A DNA stretch of 64,000 bases from Diphasiastrum complanatum (lineage: Eukaryota; Streptophyta; Lycopodiopsida; Lycopodiales; Lycopodiaceae). Both the position numbers and the translations under genes were made by a program. How positions within the stretch are numbered: the stretch's first letter is position 1; each line of letters starts with the position of its first letter. A model generated the notes under the pieces. It did no database searches. It was not told where the DNA came from and was given only the letters and a program-made list of their open reading frames with translations. Below are positions 23,026 through 33,300 of the stretch, piece by piece. The stretch spans positions 70,351,574 to 70,415,573 of the forward strand of contig CM055095.1 of NCBI GenBank assembly GCA_029204225.1, read 5' to 3'.

Positions 23026-24710
23026 TCAGAGAAGTCTGCGAGAGTTCCAAAGATGATTTGATTTCCCTGCGAGGGTTCTGATAGTCTGCAAGGGTTCAAT
23101 CCTCGCAGGGAGTGAATGCTGAGCTTCGTGGCGTAGTTGTAGAGATTTGGATTCATCAAGGCATTGCGTTGTGGCAATCCTTAATGAAGGGACTAAAAAC
23201 TCTACTGGAATTACAGTATCCTGACCATATACCAATTGGAAAGGTGTTTGATCAGTGTTTCCCTTATATGTTGTCCTAAATGCCCATAGAGCAGCATGCA
23301 ACTTGTGTTCCCAATCTGATCTGCGAGCTTCAACTGTTTTCATGAGCACGCTACATAGGATCTTATTGGATAATTCTGCCTACCCATTACCGCAAGGATA
23401 ATAAGACGTACTGGTCCTATGGATCATGAAGAATTCCTCCAACAGGACCTTGATGGTCTCATTGATGAGATGACTTCTACGATCACTAACTATTTCCACC
23501 GGGCATCAGCTACTCGTATTGCCTTGGCTTCGACCCACTTGGTGAGATAGTCGGTGGCTACGATTACGTATCGAGCCTGAGTACTTCTTGCTACAGGGTG
23601 AATTGGACCAATGTAGTCCTATCCTTACTTTTCGAATGGTGCTCAGGCTAAGACCAGGTGCAGCAGGTCATAATTCAATCTCGTTGTCTTCTTCCCCTTT
23701 GGCACACATCGCACTTCCTCAAGTATTCCTCCGTATCCTTATGAATCGTTGGCCACCAACATCCTGATTGCAGGATCTTGCGAATTGTAATGTCGGATGC
23801 AAAATGGCCTCCACCCATGCCTTCATGTGAAAGCGAAATGTTGGGTGGTCTCATGAGGAAGAATACACCTCTGAAGAATCCCATCTGGTCCTCTTCGGTA
23901 CAATTGGCCGACAATCAGTTGATAAGGTCTAGCTTTCAAGATCAATTTCCGCTGATCCGCCTTTGGTAGTGATTTGTTTGCTTGGCCCTGCATTAGATAT
24001 TCAACTATGTCGGCAGCCCACTCCACTATCGTGTCTACGTAAAATAAGACAGCATCGGCCAGCTCATCGTCGGGTTGGGTTGCAACCTCCTTTCCCTTGA
24101 TTCGCAACACATGGTCTGCCATGTAGTGTTGTTTTCCCTTGCGGACTACTATTCAAAAATCAAACTCCAACAACAGAAGTATCCATCTAGTGATTCTCCC
24201 TGTGTTGCAAGTTTTGTTAACGAGATAGAGCAAAGGTTGACAGTCCGTATAAAAAAAAAAGTGTGTGGCCATCAGGTAATGTCGAAACTTCTTAACCACA
24301 TAGATCATTGCCAGTGCTTCCCGCTCTGTGGTTGAATAATTCATTTCTGTATCACTGAGCTGTCAGTTTGCAAATCGGATTGGAAAATCCTTTTTGTGTT
24401 CTCCTGGCTGGGTTAAGACTACTCCAACTGCATATTTCGATGCGTCCGTATGCACATGAAACTCAATGGACCAATTGGGTGGACGTAAGATTGGGTCTGA
24501 AACCAATGCATCTTTAAGCTTTCGAAAAACCTTTAGGGCTTTCTCGTTCCAATGTGGATCCGTTGTGAGTTTGTAAATTGGTCAGGCTAACTCTGCAAAA
24601 TCCAGAATGAAGATCCTATAATAGTTAGCATGACCCATAAAGATGTAGACTTCGCGGATCGTTCTTGGCATTAGAGGAGTTCTCAATATCAAAAAGACCC
24701 TTTAAGGAAT
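23026..24710 (-). pseudogene. Ty3/gypsy pol: RT end, RNase H, integrase
   Basis: Minus-strand order: the RT/RNase H connection with REVYIFMGHANYYRIFI (about 24670-24615), RNase H with ERFAL-type block STTEREALAMIYVVKKFRHYL (24335-24270; 21 residues shortened here to its key E, A and K residues) and TDCQPLLYLVNK, integrase zinc domain with CDVCQRGRRQRD (23675-23914), a decayed core, and the core C-terminus with ALWAFRTTYKGNTDQTPFQL and VYGQDTVIP (23026-23349). RT catalytic core, protease and gag are absent beyond 24710. The extra ORF at 19577-22684 follows in the same orientation. Confidence 0.85.
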
Positions 24711-24879
24711 GCCATGTAGGATATAGAAAAATATCAAAATAAAAAAACCAATATTGTTTATTTGCTTGCCCCCACCACTCCCGAGGCCTCCCCAACTCCC
24801 AATGATCTAACCACAGTGTCTATAGTCACAGTTAAGAACTGTTAACAGCTCGCAGTATAACTTGACTAAATTCATAAAT

Positions 24880-25110
24880 ATTTCCTCCATTGGTTACGAA
24901 AAGAGCAATATTTTCACTAGATCTAGAATATGACTGCCATCCCCAAATTTGAATCAGAAAAATTGCAAAATGTTTACATATGCATTCCTTCCACGAGAAT
25001 GGAAATATGGGTGCCATCTCCAATTATGAACGCCATCATAACTTTGGAATGGAAATATGAGCGCCAGCTACCTATTGGAATGAAAAAATGAGCGGCATTT
25101 CCAAATTTGA
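24880..25110. repeat. Short repeated motifs, possible subterminal repeats
   Basis: GGAATGGAAATATG(G/A)G(T/C)GCCA or close variants recur (about 24998, 25050, 25078), mixed with CCATCTCCAATTATGAACG and CCAAATTTGAATCA at about 24943 and 25099. Dense short repeats next to a transposase-like gene resemble the subterminal repeats of plant DNA transposons. Confidence 0.45.
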
Positions 25111-25224
25111 ATCAAGCATACAAGTATGGAGATTGGATTGATCGTACATAGTATATAATATAATCAAAGATGAGTACTTTGCTTTGCTTCATAGAATCTG
25201 GTCATAGTACTTTGATACAACTGA

Positions 25225-26716
25225 TTACTCTATTATTTTTTTGATGATGGCATTGTATCATCTACATGTGGATATCCCTATTGATTTGGCACCTTTGCAG
25301 AGAAGAGGAGGCAAAGGAATTCAATTATCTACTGAGGATCGTTCTCGTTACAGGGCAGAAAGACAAAAAAATCTTGGATTTGTGGATAGATGGAACATTA
25401 TATCCACAAGATCCAAGCACTTTGACACATCCCACATTCTCTTCAATAACTCATTTAGTTACACGCATTATTACATTACATTCATTGAATAGTATTAATA
25501 CATTGTAAACTAAGTCTGATTAATTCTTTGGAGAGGTGCTAAAAGAGGATCATGATATATTATCATGGATATTCTCAAGGACATCTTATCCTAGGATCAT
25601 CAAGGACCATATGGATGGAGGACTTCTCAATGTTCCAGGAGTTGGAGACTTCAATGTTGAATGACACATAGCAGGTGATTTGAAAAAATTGAAATGTATG
25701 TATAATGTCTCTCACAGTGCTACATCAAACCACCCTTGTTTGTACTGCATGAAAATGGCAAAAGATGTAACTAGGAGTACATGAATTACTAGAGAATATG
25801 CAGATCCAAACTGGAAGCCTGTGCTGCCTATCCCCTTAAAAAATGTGCATGTTTGCACTCTTCATGCAGAAGTTAGATTAATAAAAAAGATCATTTATCT
25901 TCATATAGTTTTTGCTTGGAATACTAAGCCAGCATCATTAGCAAAGGAAGCTATCTCTCGATTAGAAGATGTTTCATCAAAAGCAGGACTCCATAAAGGA
26001 CATGTCAAAATTCAAAAAGATGAAAAGCTTTCAAGAAAGAATGGGAACATGCCAACTAAGTCAAGCATAGGAGGAGCAAAAGCATGTTGTTTCCTATCAA
26101 GTCATACTGGTAAGGCTTCTAATATTCAACACTCAGTCTGGACAGATATTATTGCTGCCACTTAGGACTTCGAGAAAGACGACAAAACTAGAGTACTAAA
26201 AGTTGATGTATGGAAAAAGCTTGATAGTATGATTGCTATTTTAAGAAAAGAAAAATACTCTGATATTGATAAGAAAGCTGTCCAAAGGACTTGTGTTGAG
26301 TTTGTTAATGCAGTATCAAAAGCATGGGAAGAAGATCACATCACTCATTACATGGTTAGTATAAAATTTCCAAAATGCTTTCAAATTTTCATATATATTT
26401 AGATCCAAACATAAGACTAACATTATGATTTTGACATATGCAACACATACTAAGAGATCATACAACATTTTTTGCAAATACATATGGAAGCTTGAGTGTA
26501 TGGTCATCACAAGGGATGGAGAAGTCACACTGGCAAGCACGAGCAACATTTCATCGAAATACACAACATGGAGGAACCAATGAAAAACGGAACTACATTT
26601 GTCAATTGTTTCAGTGGTTCTACCGCAGAGTTCATATTCGACATATAACAAAGTCCACACAATACAACAAGTTTAGAAAAACATGCAAGTTCATACAGGA
26701 AGAGAAAGTTAGATGA
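25225..26716 (+). pseudogene. Transposase-like gene of an unassigned DNA transposon
   Basis: Plus-strand coding blocks: EEEAKEFNYLLRIVLVTGQK (about 25300-25360) with LDLWIDGTLYPQDPSTLTHP; IKDHMDGGLLNVPGVGDFN near 25600-25655; GDLKKLKCMYNVSHSATSNH then PCLYCM (about 25675-25755); VHVCTLHAEVRLIKKIIYLH (25845-25905); an Asp/Lys-rich part to HITHYM (26352); and, after a probable intron near 26354-26435, SLSVWSSQGMEKSHWQAR with HGG (26490-26570) and WFYRR. Conserved Asp, CxxC and MEKSH blocks spaced over about 450 residues suggest a DDE-type transposase, but no named superfamily was recognised with confidence. Stops interrupt at several points (for example after GDFNVE and near 26163). Convergent with the minus-strand gene at 26851-28462. 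Confidence 0.5.
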
Positions 26717-26850
26717 TTGCTGAGTAGAAGATCATCATTGTCATCAAATCATGACATGTTCAGAATTGCTTTGCAAATTCATTGAACAAGAAAGGAGAAA
26801 TACTCAATGTAAATGTATTGATTGTATTATACCAAAACACAAAGTGTCAA

Positions 26851-27232
26851 CTATTCATCATCAGATCTTGTGTTAGATTCTATGGCAGTATTGTCATGAA
26901 GAAATTCTCTGCTAGCATATGCATCTAATAGATGTGCATTATCCTTATTTCCACTAAGCTCAATATAAGTGGAATACAATGAATAATGGGAGCTCCTTAA
27001 AGGAACATTCCCATCAGTAAAGCCTAAAATGTTCAAAACATAAGATCTTTTGACAGAAATGATCTTATTTGTCTTTAGAAATTTATGTCCTCCTAGGTAA
27101 AATGATAAAGCTTTAACTGCCATTATAAGACTCTCCCCGACTGGGCTCAGCTTGGAATGAGCAATACAGATCTCATTCTTCAGGAAATGCCTAAGATAGT
27201 GGCCAAGTCCACTATCTCTCTAGAACGAGGAT
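26851..27232 (-). CDS. C-terminal exon of unknown minus-strand gene
   Basis: An open minus-strand stretch of about 127 codons from near 27232 down to a stop at 26851. It reads RDSGLGHYLRHFLKNEICIA, then SKLSPVGESLIMAVKALSFY, and ends in an acidic tail NTRSDDE. The open frame extends upstream of the first ATG (27123) to a plausible splice acceptor near 27232, so it is better seen as a last exon than as an ORF starting at 27123. No domain recognised. It probably belongs with 27611-28462 as the second gene of the transposon. Confidence 0.4.
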
Positions 27233-27610
27233 GCGTGTTGTCTGAAACCACCTCATCTCGCAGCAAAACCATCTATTATGAGAGCATCCTGCAATAGGAA
27301 CTATGTTAGCAATAAAACATTCAGTGATTAAAAATATTCTAATACATTCAGTGATTAAAAGCATTTTAATACATTCAGTGATTAAAAACATTATAATGCA
27401 AGGAAGTTTAAACACTTACACATTCTTCATCATCAGCAGCAACCAGATCAGGATGATCAATATAATGACCACGTACTGCACTTTATCAGTGAAATGCAAT
27501 AATGATGGACGAGGGAAGCCATCTGGGATTGAAATGTCGTAAATACTTTATCAAATGGTCTGCCTCGCCCATCCTAAGCTATATTTGTTAAAGTCTTAGT
27601 CAGTCATTCT

Positions 27611-28462
27611 TCACCAGTCATAATCCCTCCTCATCATCAAAATCAATACCAGCAACAAGTCATTTGTTTCAAATTCTACGAAGTCGGAGAATTCGGAAAT
27701 TGTGCCGGATAATAAACATAGAACTTTGCCTTCACGATAGTCAAAAAATCTACATAAATTAGCAGTAGTAAAATATACATAATCATTAATATAATATACA
27801 AGCAAATTGAATAGACATTTAGACTCCTCAATAGAGTTGGATTCATCAGCAAATGTATTTTGGCCAATAAAAGAATCTTGTAGAGAATCAGTATTTACAT
27901 CAATAAAGTCACTTTCCTTATCAGGAGTGTCAATAAGAAAGTGATTGATATCCTTAATAGCTGACTGAACAGAGGATGATGCAAAAGGAGGGTCAGCAAC
28001 AGAAACTTCCTCATCATCTGGGATCTGAACTAACAGAAAAAGTACGAAACCACTATGATATTCAGCCAATCAACATTTCTTGTTGCAATAAGAACACAGT
28101 GAACTGCTTCTGAAAAGATCAAACAATTTGGTAAACATTCTATCCAGTCTATGTCTGGAAGCTGGGAAGAAATGAACAAGATCAGTATAATGCATGTATT
28201 GGAGTGAACCTATGGAGAAAACATGCTTACTAAGTGTATCTCTGAATCTAACATAATGTTCATAAAAAACGTCAGAATTTGGTTCTGCAGTCCTGAAAAC
28301 ATGTAGATATGGCCTATATAGGATGTGGAAGTAGTCTAGGTTTTCAGTAATCCCAAATTCACTAAGAAATGAACTCAAGCCTGAATCTCGTGAGGATCCT
28401 GAGGAAGAGGCCATGGAAGTAAAGTGAACATCGCACTTGTGCGCGAGGGAGAACATAAACAA
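27611..28462 (-). CDS. N-terminal exons of unknown minus-strand gene
   Basis: Two adjoining minus-strand frames. The first (28462-28070) probably starts at MASSSGSSRDSGLSSFLSEF (about 28413) and runs through FHILYRPYLHVFRTAEPNSD. The second frame is entered near 28027 after the intron-like TTTTTCTGTTAGTTCAG and reads IPDDEEVSVADPPF, then an acidic Ser/Asp-rich part and CRFFDYREGKVLCLLSGTI. A short intron around 28030-28075 would join them. Composition (acidic, no TE polymerase motif) suits an accessory transposon protein; function unknown. Confidence 0.4.
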
Positions 28463-29210
28463 AACTAACTATCAAGATGGTGCACAAGAGGGATATGTAC
28501 AGCAGGCAGATACCAAATATCGCACTTGTGCGCAAACGGACAACAATGCGCGCGCACAAGAGCAATATGCCGCGAATTTCGATAACGAAAAAGGTAAAAA
28601 AATTAATCGGTTTTCGTGCCATTTATACTAAATTTTTGCACGTGCGGTCAACGGTCAATGGACACATGTCTACTTTCGATTCGACTACAGGCACTGGCAC
28701 GTGTGAGGTGACACCTGGACATGTCTGAAATGACACCTGGACACGTGTCATGTGTTCATTCGTTTGCTCGACAACACATGTCGCTCTCGCATTTGGTCGT
28801 ACAAATCCCACACGTGTAAAGTGACAGGGTGACACATGTCACACTCTCATTTGTCCGTACAACCCCCACACGTGTGACAAGATGTTCTTTCGCACGTGAG
28901 AACCATGATATAGAATCACAAACTTTGATGAATTTTTTTCACTTTTTTTTTTTGTTCCGCATATCGCACTTGTGCGCGTCCTTCAGAATGGAAATTTCAC
29001 CTACCGCCTTCCATGCGCACAGGTCCGATACATCTGCCTACGTGTCCACCCGTATCGCACTTGTGCGTCTTTCTTCAAAACTAGTCACTCTCTCTTATAT
29101 TCAGCTCACACAGGTCCGATATACTGTACATTATGTCCGTACATATCGTTCCTCTACGAGATCTTTATCATCCTTCCCTGCTCATCCTCGCCGTCACGCA
29201 CAAGTCCACT
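28430..29210. repeat. Cluster of the palindromic motif ATCGCACTTGTGCGC
   Basis: The motif CGCACTTGTGCG occurs at about 28433, 28523, 28970 and 29055, nearly always preceded by TAT or AT. Related forms GCGCACAAGAG (28553), GCGCACAGGTCCGATA (29012), CACACAGGTCCGATATA (29106) and CGCACAAGTCC (29196) fall between them in both orientations. A second set, ACACGTGTCA or CACACGTGT, recurs at about 28740, 28810 and 28868. Such clusters beside a transposase gene behave as subterminal binding sites of DNA transposons; they could also serve as the promoter of the minus-strand gene starting near 28413. Confidence 0.7.
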
Positions 29211-29265
29211 ATTGCATAGTACACATCCATGGATAGGAGAATGCAGACAAGGAGGGACTTCTTTA

Positions 29266-29993
29266 TTGGTCTTGGACCAAAGTATACTTGCACAACTTGG
29301 GCAATGGGTCCTAGTAGAAGGGCGCCCTCCTAAAGGGTCCATTGAGTTTCAAGTTCCACAAGAATAGCATTCAAAGAGTCATAAGTTATGGAAGATGTCT
29401 AATGACCTTCCATAAACCTATGAAGGCTCTTGAACTCCTCTAGGCCTCTCTCTTTCTCATTGGATGTGCATGGAACTCCATAGTGTATTGGAGGGTACCA
29501 ATTACCATCTATATAAGGGGAGTAGGGCGCCCATTGGGTGGACGAGAGATCTCTTTTGCTTGCTTTGCTTATGCTCTAGTGTGACTACCAGTGTGTAGAG
29601 TAATTTCTTGTGTGCAGTATGCTGAGGGTTTGGATCTTGCTTATGGTATGGGACATAAGTAAGGTTTGGATCTTGAGTATGCCATGGATTCTTGTGGTAT
29701 GCTTGTGATTTGTTTATGGTTAGGAAGCGGGTGCTAGATAGGTCTTGCTTGGAGCTTGGATATAGCTATGGTTGGGTGGTGAATACTTGAGGCCAGCTTG
29801 TTATCTACCTTTGTGTATAAGAGTAGGGACACAGGTGGAGGAGAGATCCTTGGAGGCTTGCAGATCCTTACTTGCAGGTGGAGGCATTCTAGCTTGGAGT
29901 TGGTCAAGCATCTTGGAGCTTGCAGGTTGCTTGGAGGACATTTGGAGGCTCTACTTTGGATTTGGAGGACTTCCTCCCTTCTACTTATTAAAG
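29266..29993 (+). mobile_element. 5' LTR of plus-strand gypsy element (half B), 5'-truncated
   Basis: Reverse-complement match to 15259-15995. Compared with the full LTR at 15259-16251, the first 260 bp or so are missing; the match begins near CTTTATTGGT at 29270. The 3' end is fixed by the primer-binding site that follows directly. It contains TATATAAGG near 29511-29519. Confidence 0.85.
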
Positions 29994-30011
29994 TGGTATC
30001 AGAGCTAGACA
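29994..30011 (+). other. Primer-binding site (initiator tRNA-Met)
   Basis: TGGTATCAGAGCTAGAC matches the complement of the 3' end of plant initiator methionine tRNA, the usual primer of copia and many gypsy elements. It lies right after the LTR, so minus-strand synthesis would have started here. Confidence 0.9.
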
Positions 30012-30419
30012 AAGGATGGTAACCTTTCTAGCCTTCTTCAAGATTATTAAGATCACTAACTAAATTTTTTTGGGGAAGATTATTGGCTTTTCTATTTGTA
30101 GGAAGCTTGTAGTTGAAGTATCCAATGAATCTAGTTCTCTTTGGAAGAGAGTAGTGATGCTTATAAAATTGTTTATACATATGCAAACTTTTTTTTTTTT
30201 GCAGAAAGATTGATTCTAGCTATGTGTTTTGCTCAAAACGAGTGTTTTTTTTTTTTTTTGCATAGATGAAGTGTTCGAAGTTTTGATTTTCATTTTGAAG
30301 TTCTATTTTTCAGACCTACAAATCTGAAATTCAGGTCTGAAAAGTGAAGTTTTCATGCAAACTTCATTAGTTACACCTTTCTTTCTCCAAGTTTCATGAA
30401 GATGGCAAAGATGACTATG

Positions 30420-31250
30420 AACACTTTCAAAAGTTGAGTCATATAACATGAAGGTTTGGAACAGTTTATTCAAGATTTTCATGAGTACCTGAATCCACTT
30501 TATAGTGAATTTCCACCTCAGGTACAAATGTTAATGCTTATTGATGGGTTACCAAAAGATTAGCAAGTGGATGTTCGTAGAAACCATCCAAAAACCCTTG
30601 AGTATGCTATTAGGGCTACAAAGTTTTTTGATGACACACCTAAGCCACCTAGGGGTCAACAACCTAATGAGCAGAAAAAAGTTTTTCAATCTAAGAGGAA
30701 GGATAGGGAAACTATTAGTGCAACACATCCCAATTCCAATAATCCTAAGAAAGCCAAGAAAAACTTTAAAAACTATCAGGGTGGCATTGAAAAGACTGAA
30801 GCTCGTAAGAAGAACCTATGCTTCAAGTGCAATGGCGAGGGTCACCTTGCACGAGATTGAGTCAAAAAACCAGCTTCTACCTCAAGTAATTTATCTCGAA
30901 GTAATGAGATGGATGTTTGTTTTCTGAGTTCTTTAGTTTTTGGTCCTAATGACCTTATTTGCATTGAAAGGTAAAGTTAAAGATCAAGTTGTTAATGTCC
31001 TTTTTGACACAGGATCTACTCATAACTTTATTAGTGTAAATTTGGTGCAGACGCTAAACCTTCCCACTAGAAAAAGTGAGAAAGAAATTTGTGTGACAAT
31101 GGCATCAGGAATAAATTCTGCGTTTATAAATTATGTTGTCCTTGATTTAGAATTGCACATACAGGGCTACTCTGAATAACTAGAATTCCATGCTGTTGCA
31201 TTAGCAAATGTGGATATTGTTCTCGGGCAACAATAGCATTTTGATAAGAA
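30420..31250 (+). pseudogene. Ty3/gypsy gag end and protease (half B)
   Basis: Plus-strand gag C-terminus with one CCHC zinc knuckle, CFKCNGEGHLARD (about 30821-30859), followed after a stop by the aspartic protease block VNVLFDTGSTHNFISVNLVQ (about 30978-31038; active-site D-T-G intact). The gag frame before 30540 is broken. A stretch of A/T-rich DNA (30012-30420) separates it from the LTR. Confidence 0.8.
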
Positions 31251-31539
31251 TAAGTCATTGAAAATTGATTTTGTTAAAAAATCTTTATCTTTTATGCATG
31301 AGAATTCTTTAATTAAGATCATGGCTAGTTTAAATGTTAACACTAAAAATGTTAACCCTTATTCTAAACAGGAACTTAATTCTATTACGAAGAATTATGA
31401 TTTTAAAGTTTATTTATGTTTTCATAATGATATCATTTGCGGCAATGATAAAGAACTTATCATAAATGCCATGAAGATACCCAATGAAAACACTATAGAA
31501 TTTGAAGCCTATAATGAACTTAGGCAAGAATTCAATGAT

Positions 31540-32118
31540 GTTTTTTAGACCTTCCTGTAGGTTTACCACCAGAAAGGACAATTGATCATAAAATTGACCT
31601 AATACCTGGAGCAATTCCAATTGCACAACATCCTTATAGGATGAGTGCATTGGAAGAGGCTGAGGTAAGCAGACAATTACATGATTATCTGAAAAAGGGG
31701 TGGGTACAATCTAGTAAATCTCCTTGGGCATCACCAGTGGTTCTGGTTGCCAAGAAAGATAGGACTATAAGGTTTTGCGTCAACTATAAGAAATTGAACA
31801 AGGTAACCATTAAGAATAAATATCCACTGTCGCAGATGGATGATCTAATAGACTATCTTGGTGGTGCTTGGTACTTTTCCAAGATAGATCTAAGATCGAG
31901 CTACCATTAGATATGCATTATGACAGAAGATATACCAAAAGCCGGGTTTCGAACTCGCTTTGGTCACTACGAATTTTTGGTGTTGCCTTTTGGTTTGACC
32001 AATGCATCGGCAACTTTCCAACAGACGATGAACGATTTGTTCAGGCCATATTTGGGAAGATTCGTAGTGGTATTCTTAGATGATATCCTATTGTTCAGTA
32101 AGACTTTTACGGAACGAT
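31540..32118 (+). pseudogene. Ty3/gypsy RT, N-terminal half (half B)
   Basis: Plus-strand RT blocks: [20 protein letters not shown], then [14 protein letters not shown] (31720-31762), [20 protein letters not shown] (31770-31830), [20 protein letters not shown] (31950-32010) and [15 protein letters not shown] (about 32063-32108; the catalytic DD is present). One stop after SSYH. The frame ends at 32118 in the loop right after the catalytic box. The next RT residues are found at 18390-18330 on the other strand. Confidence 0.9.
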
Positions 32119-33300
32119 AGTCGTCTGAATAGGTGAAAATATAAACATGCTTCTGATTTGTTCTTGATGAACATGACAATGGTTTGTCGATAAATCTGCT
32201 AGCGCAGCCTCCAGTTGAGGTGGCAGTGAAAGTATCACTTGGAGTGTTGGTTGTTGCTATTCCATTTCTTGTTGTCATTCTTTCAATGCGGCCTTGGCTT
32301 TGGATAACTCCAGTTGGGCCTGGTGTAGGTATTGATCGAATGTAGTCTGATTGCCCATCAGCGTTTGTCTGAATAGCTGCACTTGTCGGGTCAGATAGTC
32401 TGCCTCATGTTGGGTGAACGGTCATGTGGTTGGCACTAGTTGGGATCACCACTCTGTTCTTTCTTGATGGAGGGCTGCTATCATCGCTCCTAGGCACCGA
32501 TTCTCTATCTCTACCACTTGTAGTTGAGCTTGGAGTGGGGCTAGCTACTATTGAGTTGAAGTCGTGGCTTGCTGGACCTAGGCAACTACGTCCACCACCG
32601 ACTTGTAAAGAGTTTTGATATAATCATGAAAAAATGCCTCTTGTTTTTCGAGCTTCAGGACTGTTGGCTTCTCGGCCTTGATATGTTGCTATGCAACTTG
32701 ATTTTCTTGTCAGAGCTGTTCTAGCTCAACACACAACTTCATGTTATTTGTAGCCAACTCGACTACACGACCAACTTGTATTTGACATCGATCAGGGCTT
32801 TGAGCATTGTGCCCAGGCCAATGATGTCCCATGGAGCGATCGGTGTGGCTGAGCTTTGTGATGATGCAGCCCTTTCCTCTTCTTCATCGTCGTCCTCGAT
32901 TAGGACTTCTTTTGGAGCCAAGTCCTCTGGTGCAGTGGGATCAGCATGCAGAGGGGAGGAAATGAAAACAAAGCTCTTGAATGTGTCATCGTCTAACGGT
33001 TTGTGAGACTTGACATTTTGATATGTGGGAGGAGCAGAAGAGGAAGTAGAAACAGATGTTGAAAGGTGGATGGGAAGAGGGATGAGTTGTTCGTGGCTCA
33101 TAAAGATGTAGACCTCGTGAATCATCCTCGATGGTGGTAGATCAACAATGACCCTTATCTTGGTGAGATCAGTGGCGATTCCATGTCTAGATGCAATATG
33201 GCCTAAGATGAGGTCGTGTGTCACCCAAAACTGACACTTTTCTAGGTTCAAGGATATCTGATACTTGCGGCATTGAATCAGTACTTTCTCCAAATGAGAT
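32119..33300 (-). pseudogene. Second copy of the extra-ORF gypsy, deleted between RT and ORF
   Basis: In minus sense it begins with an RT C-terminal fragment (NLEKCQFWVTHDLILGHIAS, 33290-33180; ending REVYIFM-like HEVYIFMSHE near 33105) and then runs straight into the acidic patch PLDDDTFKSFVFISS (about 33000-32955) and a coiled coil with LATNNMKLCVELEQL (about 32755-32705). RNase H and integrase are therefore missing in between. The coiled coil continues to about 32300 with RQVQLFRQTL, which pairs with RQVQVYSQTL near 20690. It ends at the breakpoint 32118/32119. Confidence 0.7.
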
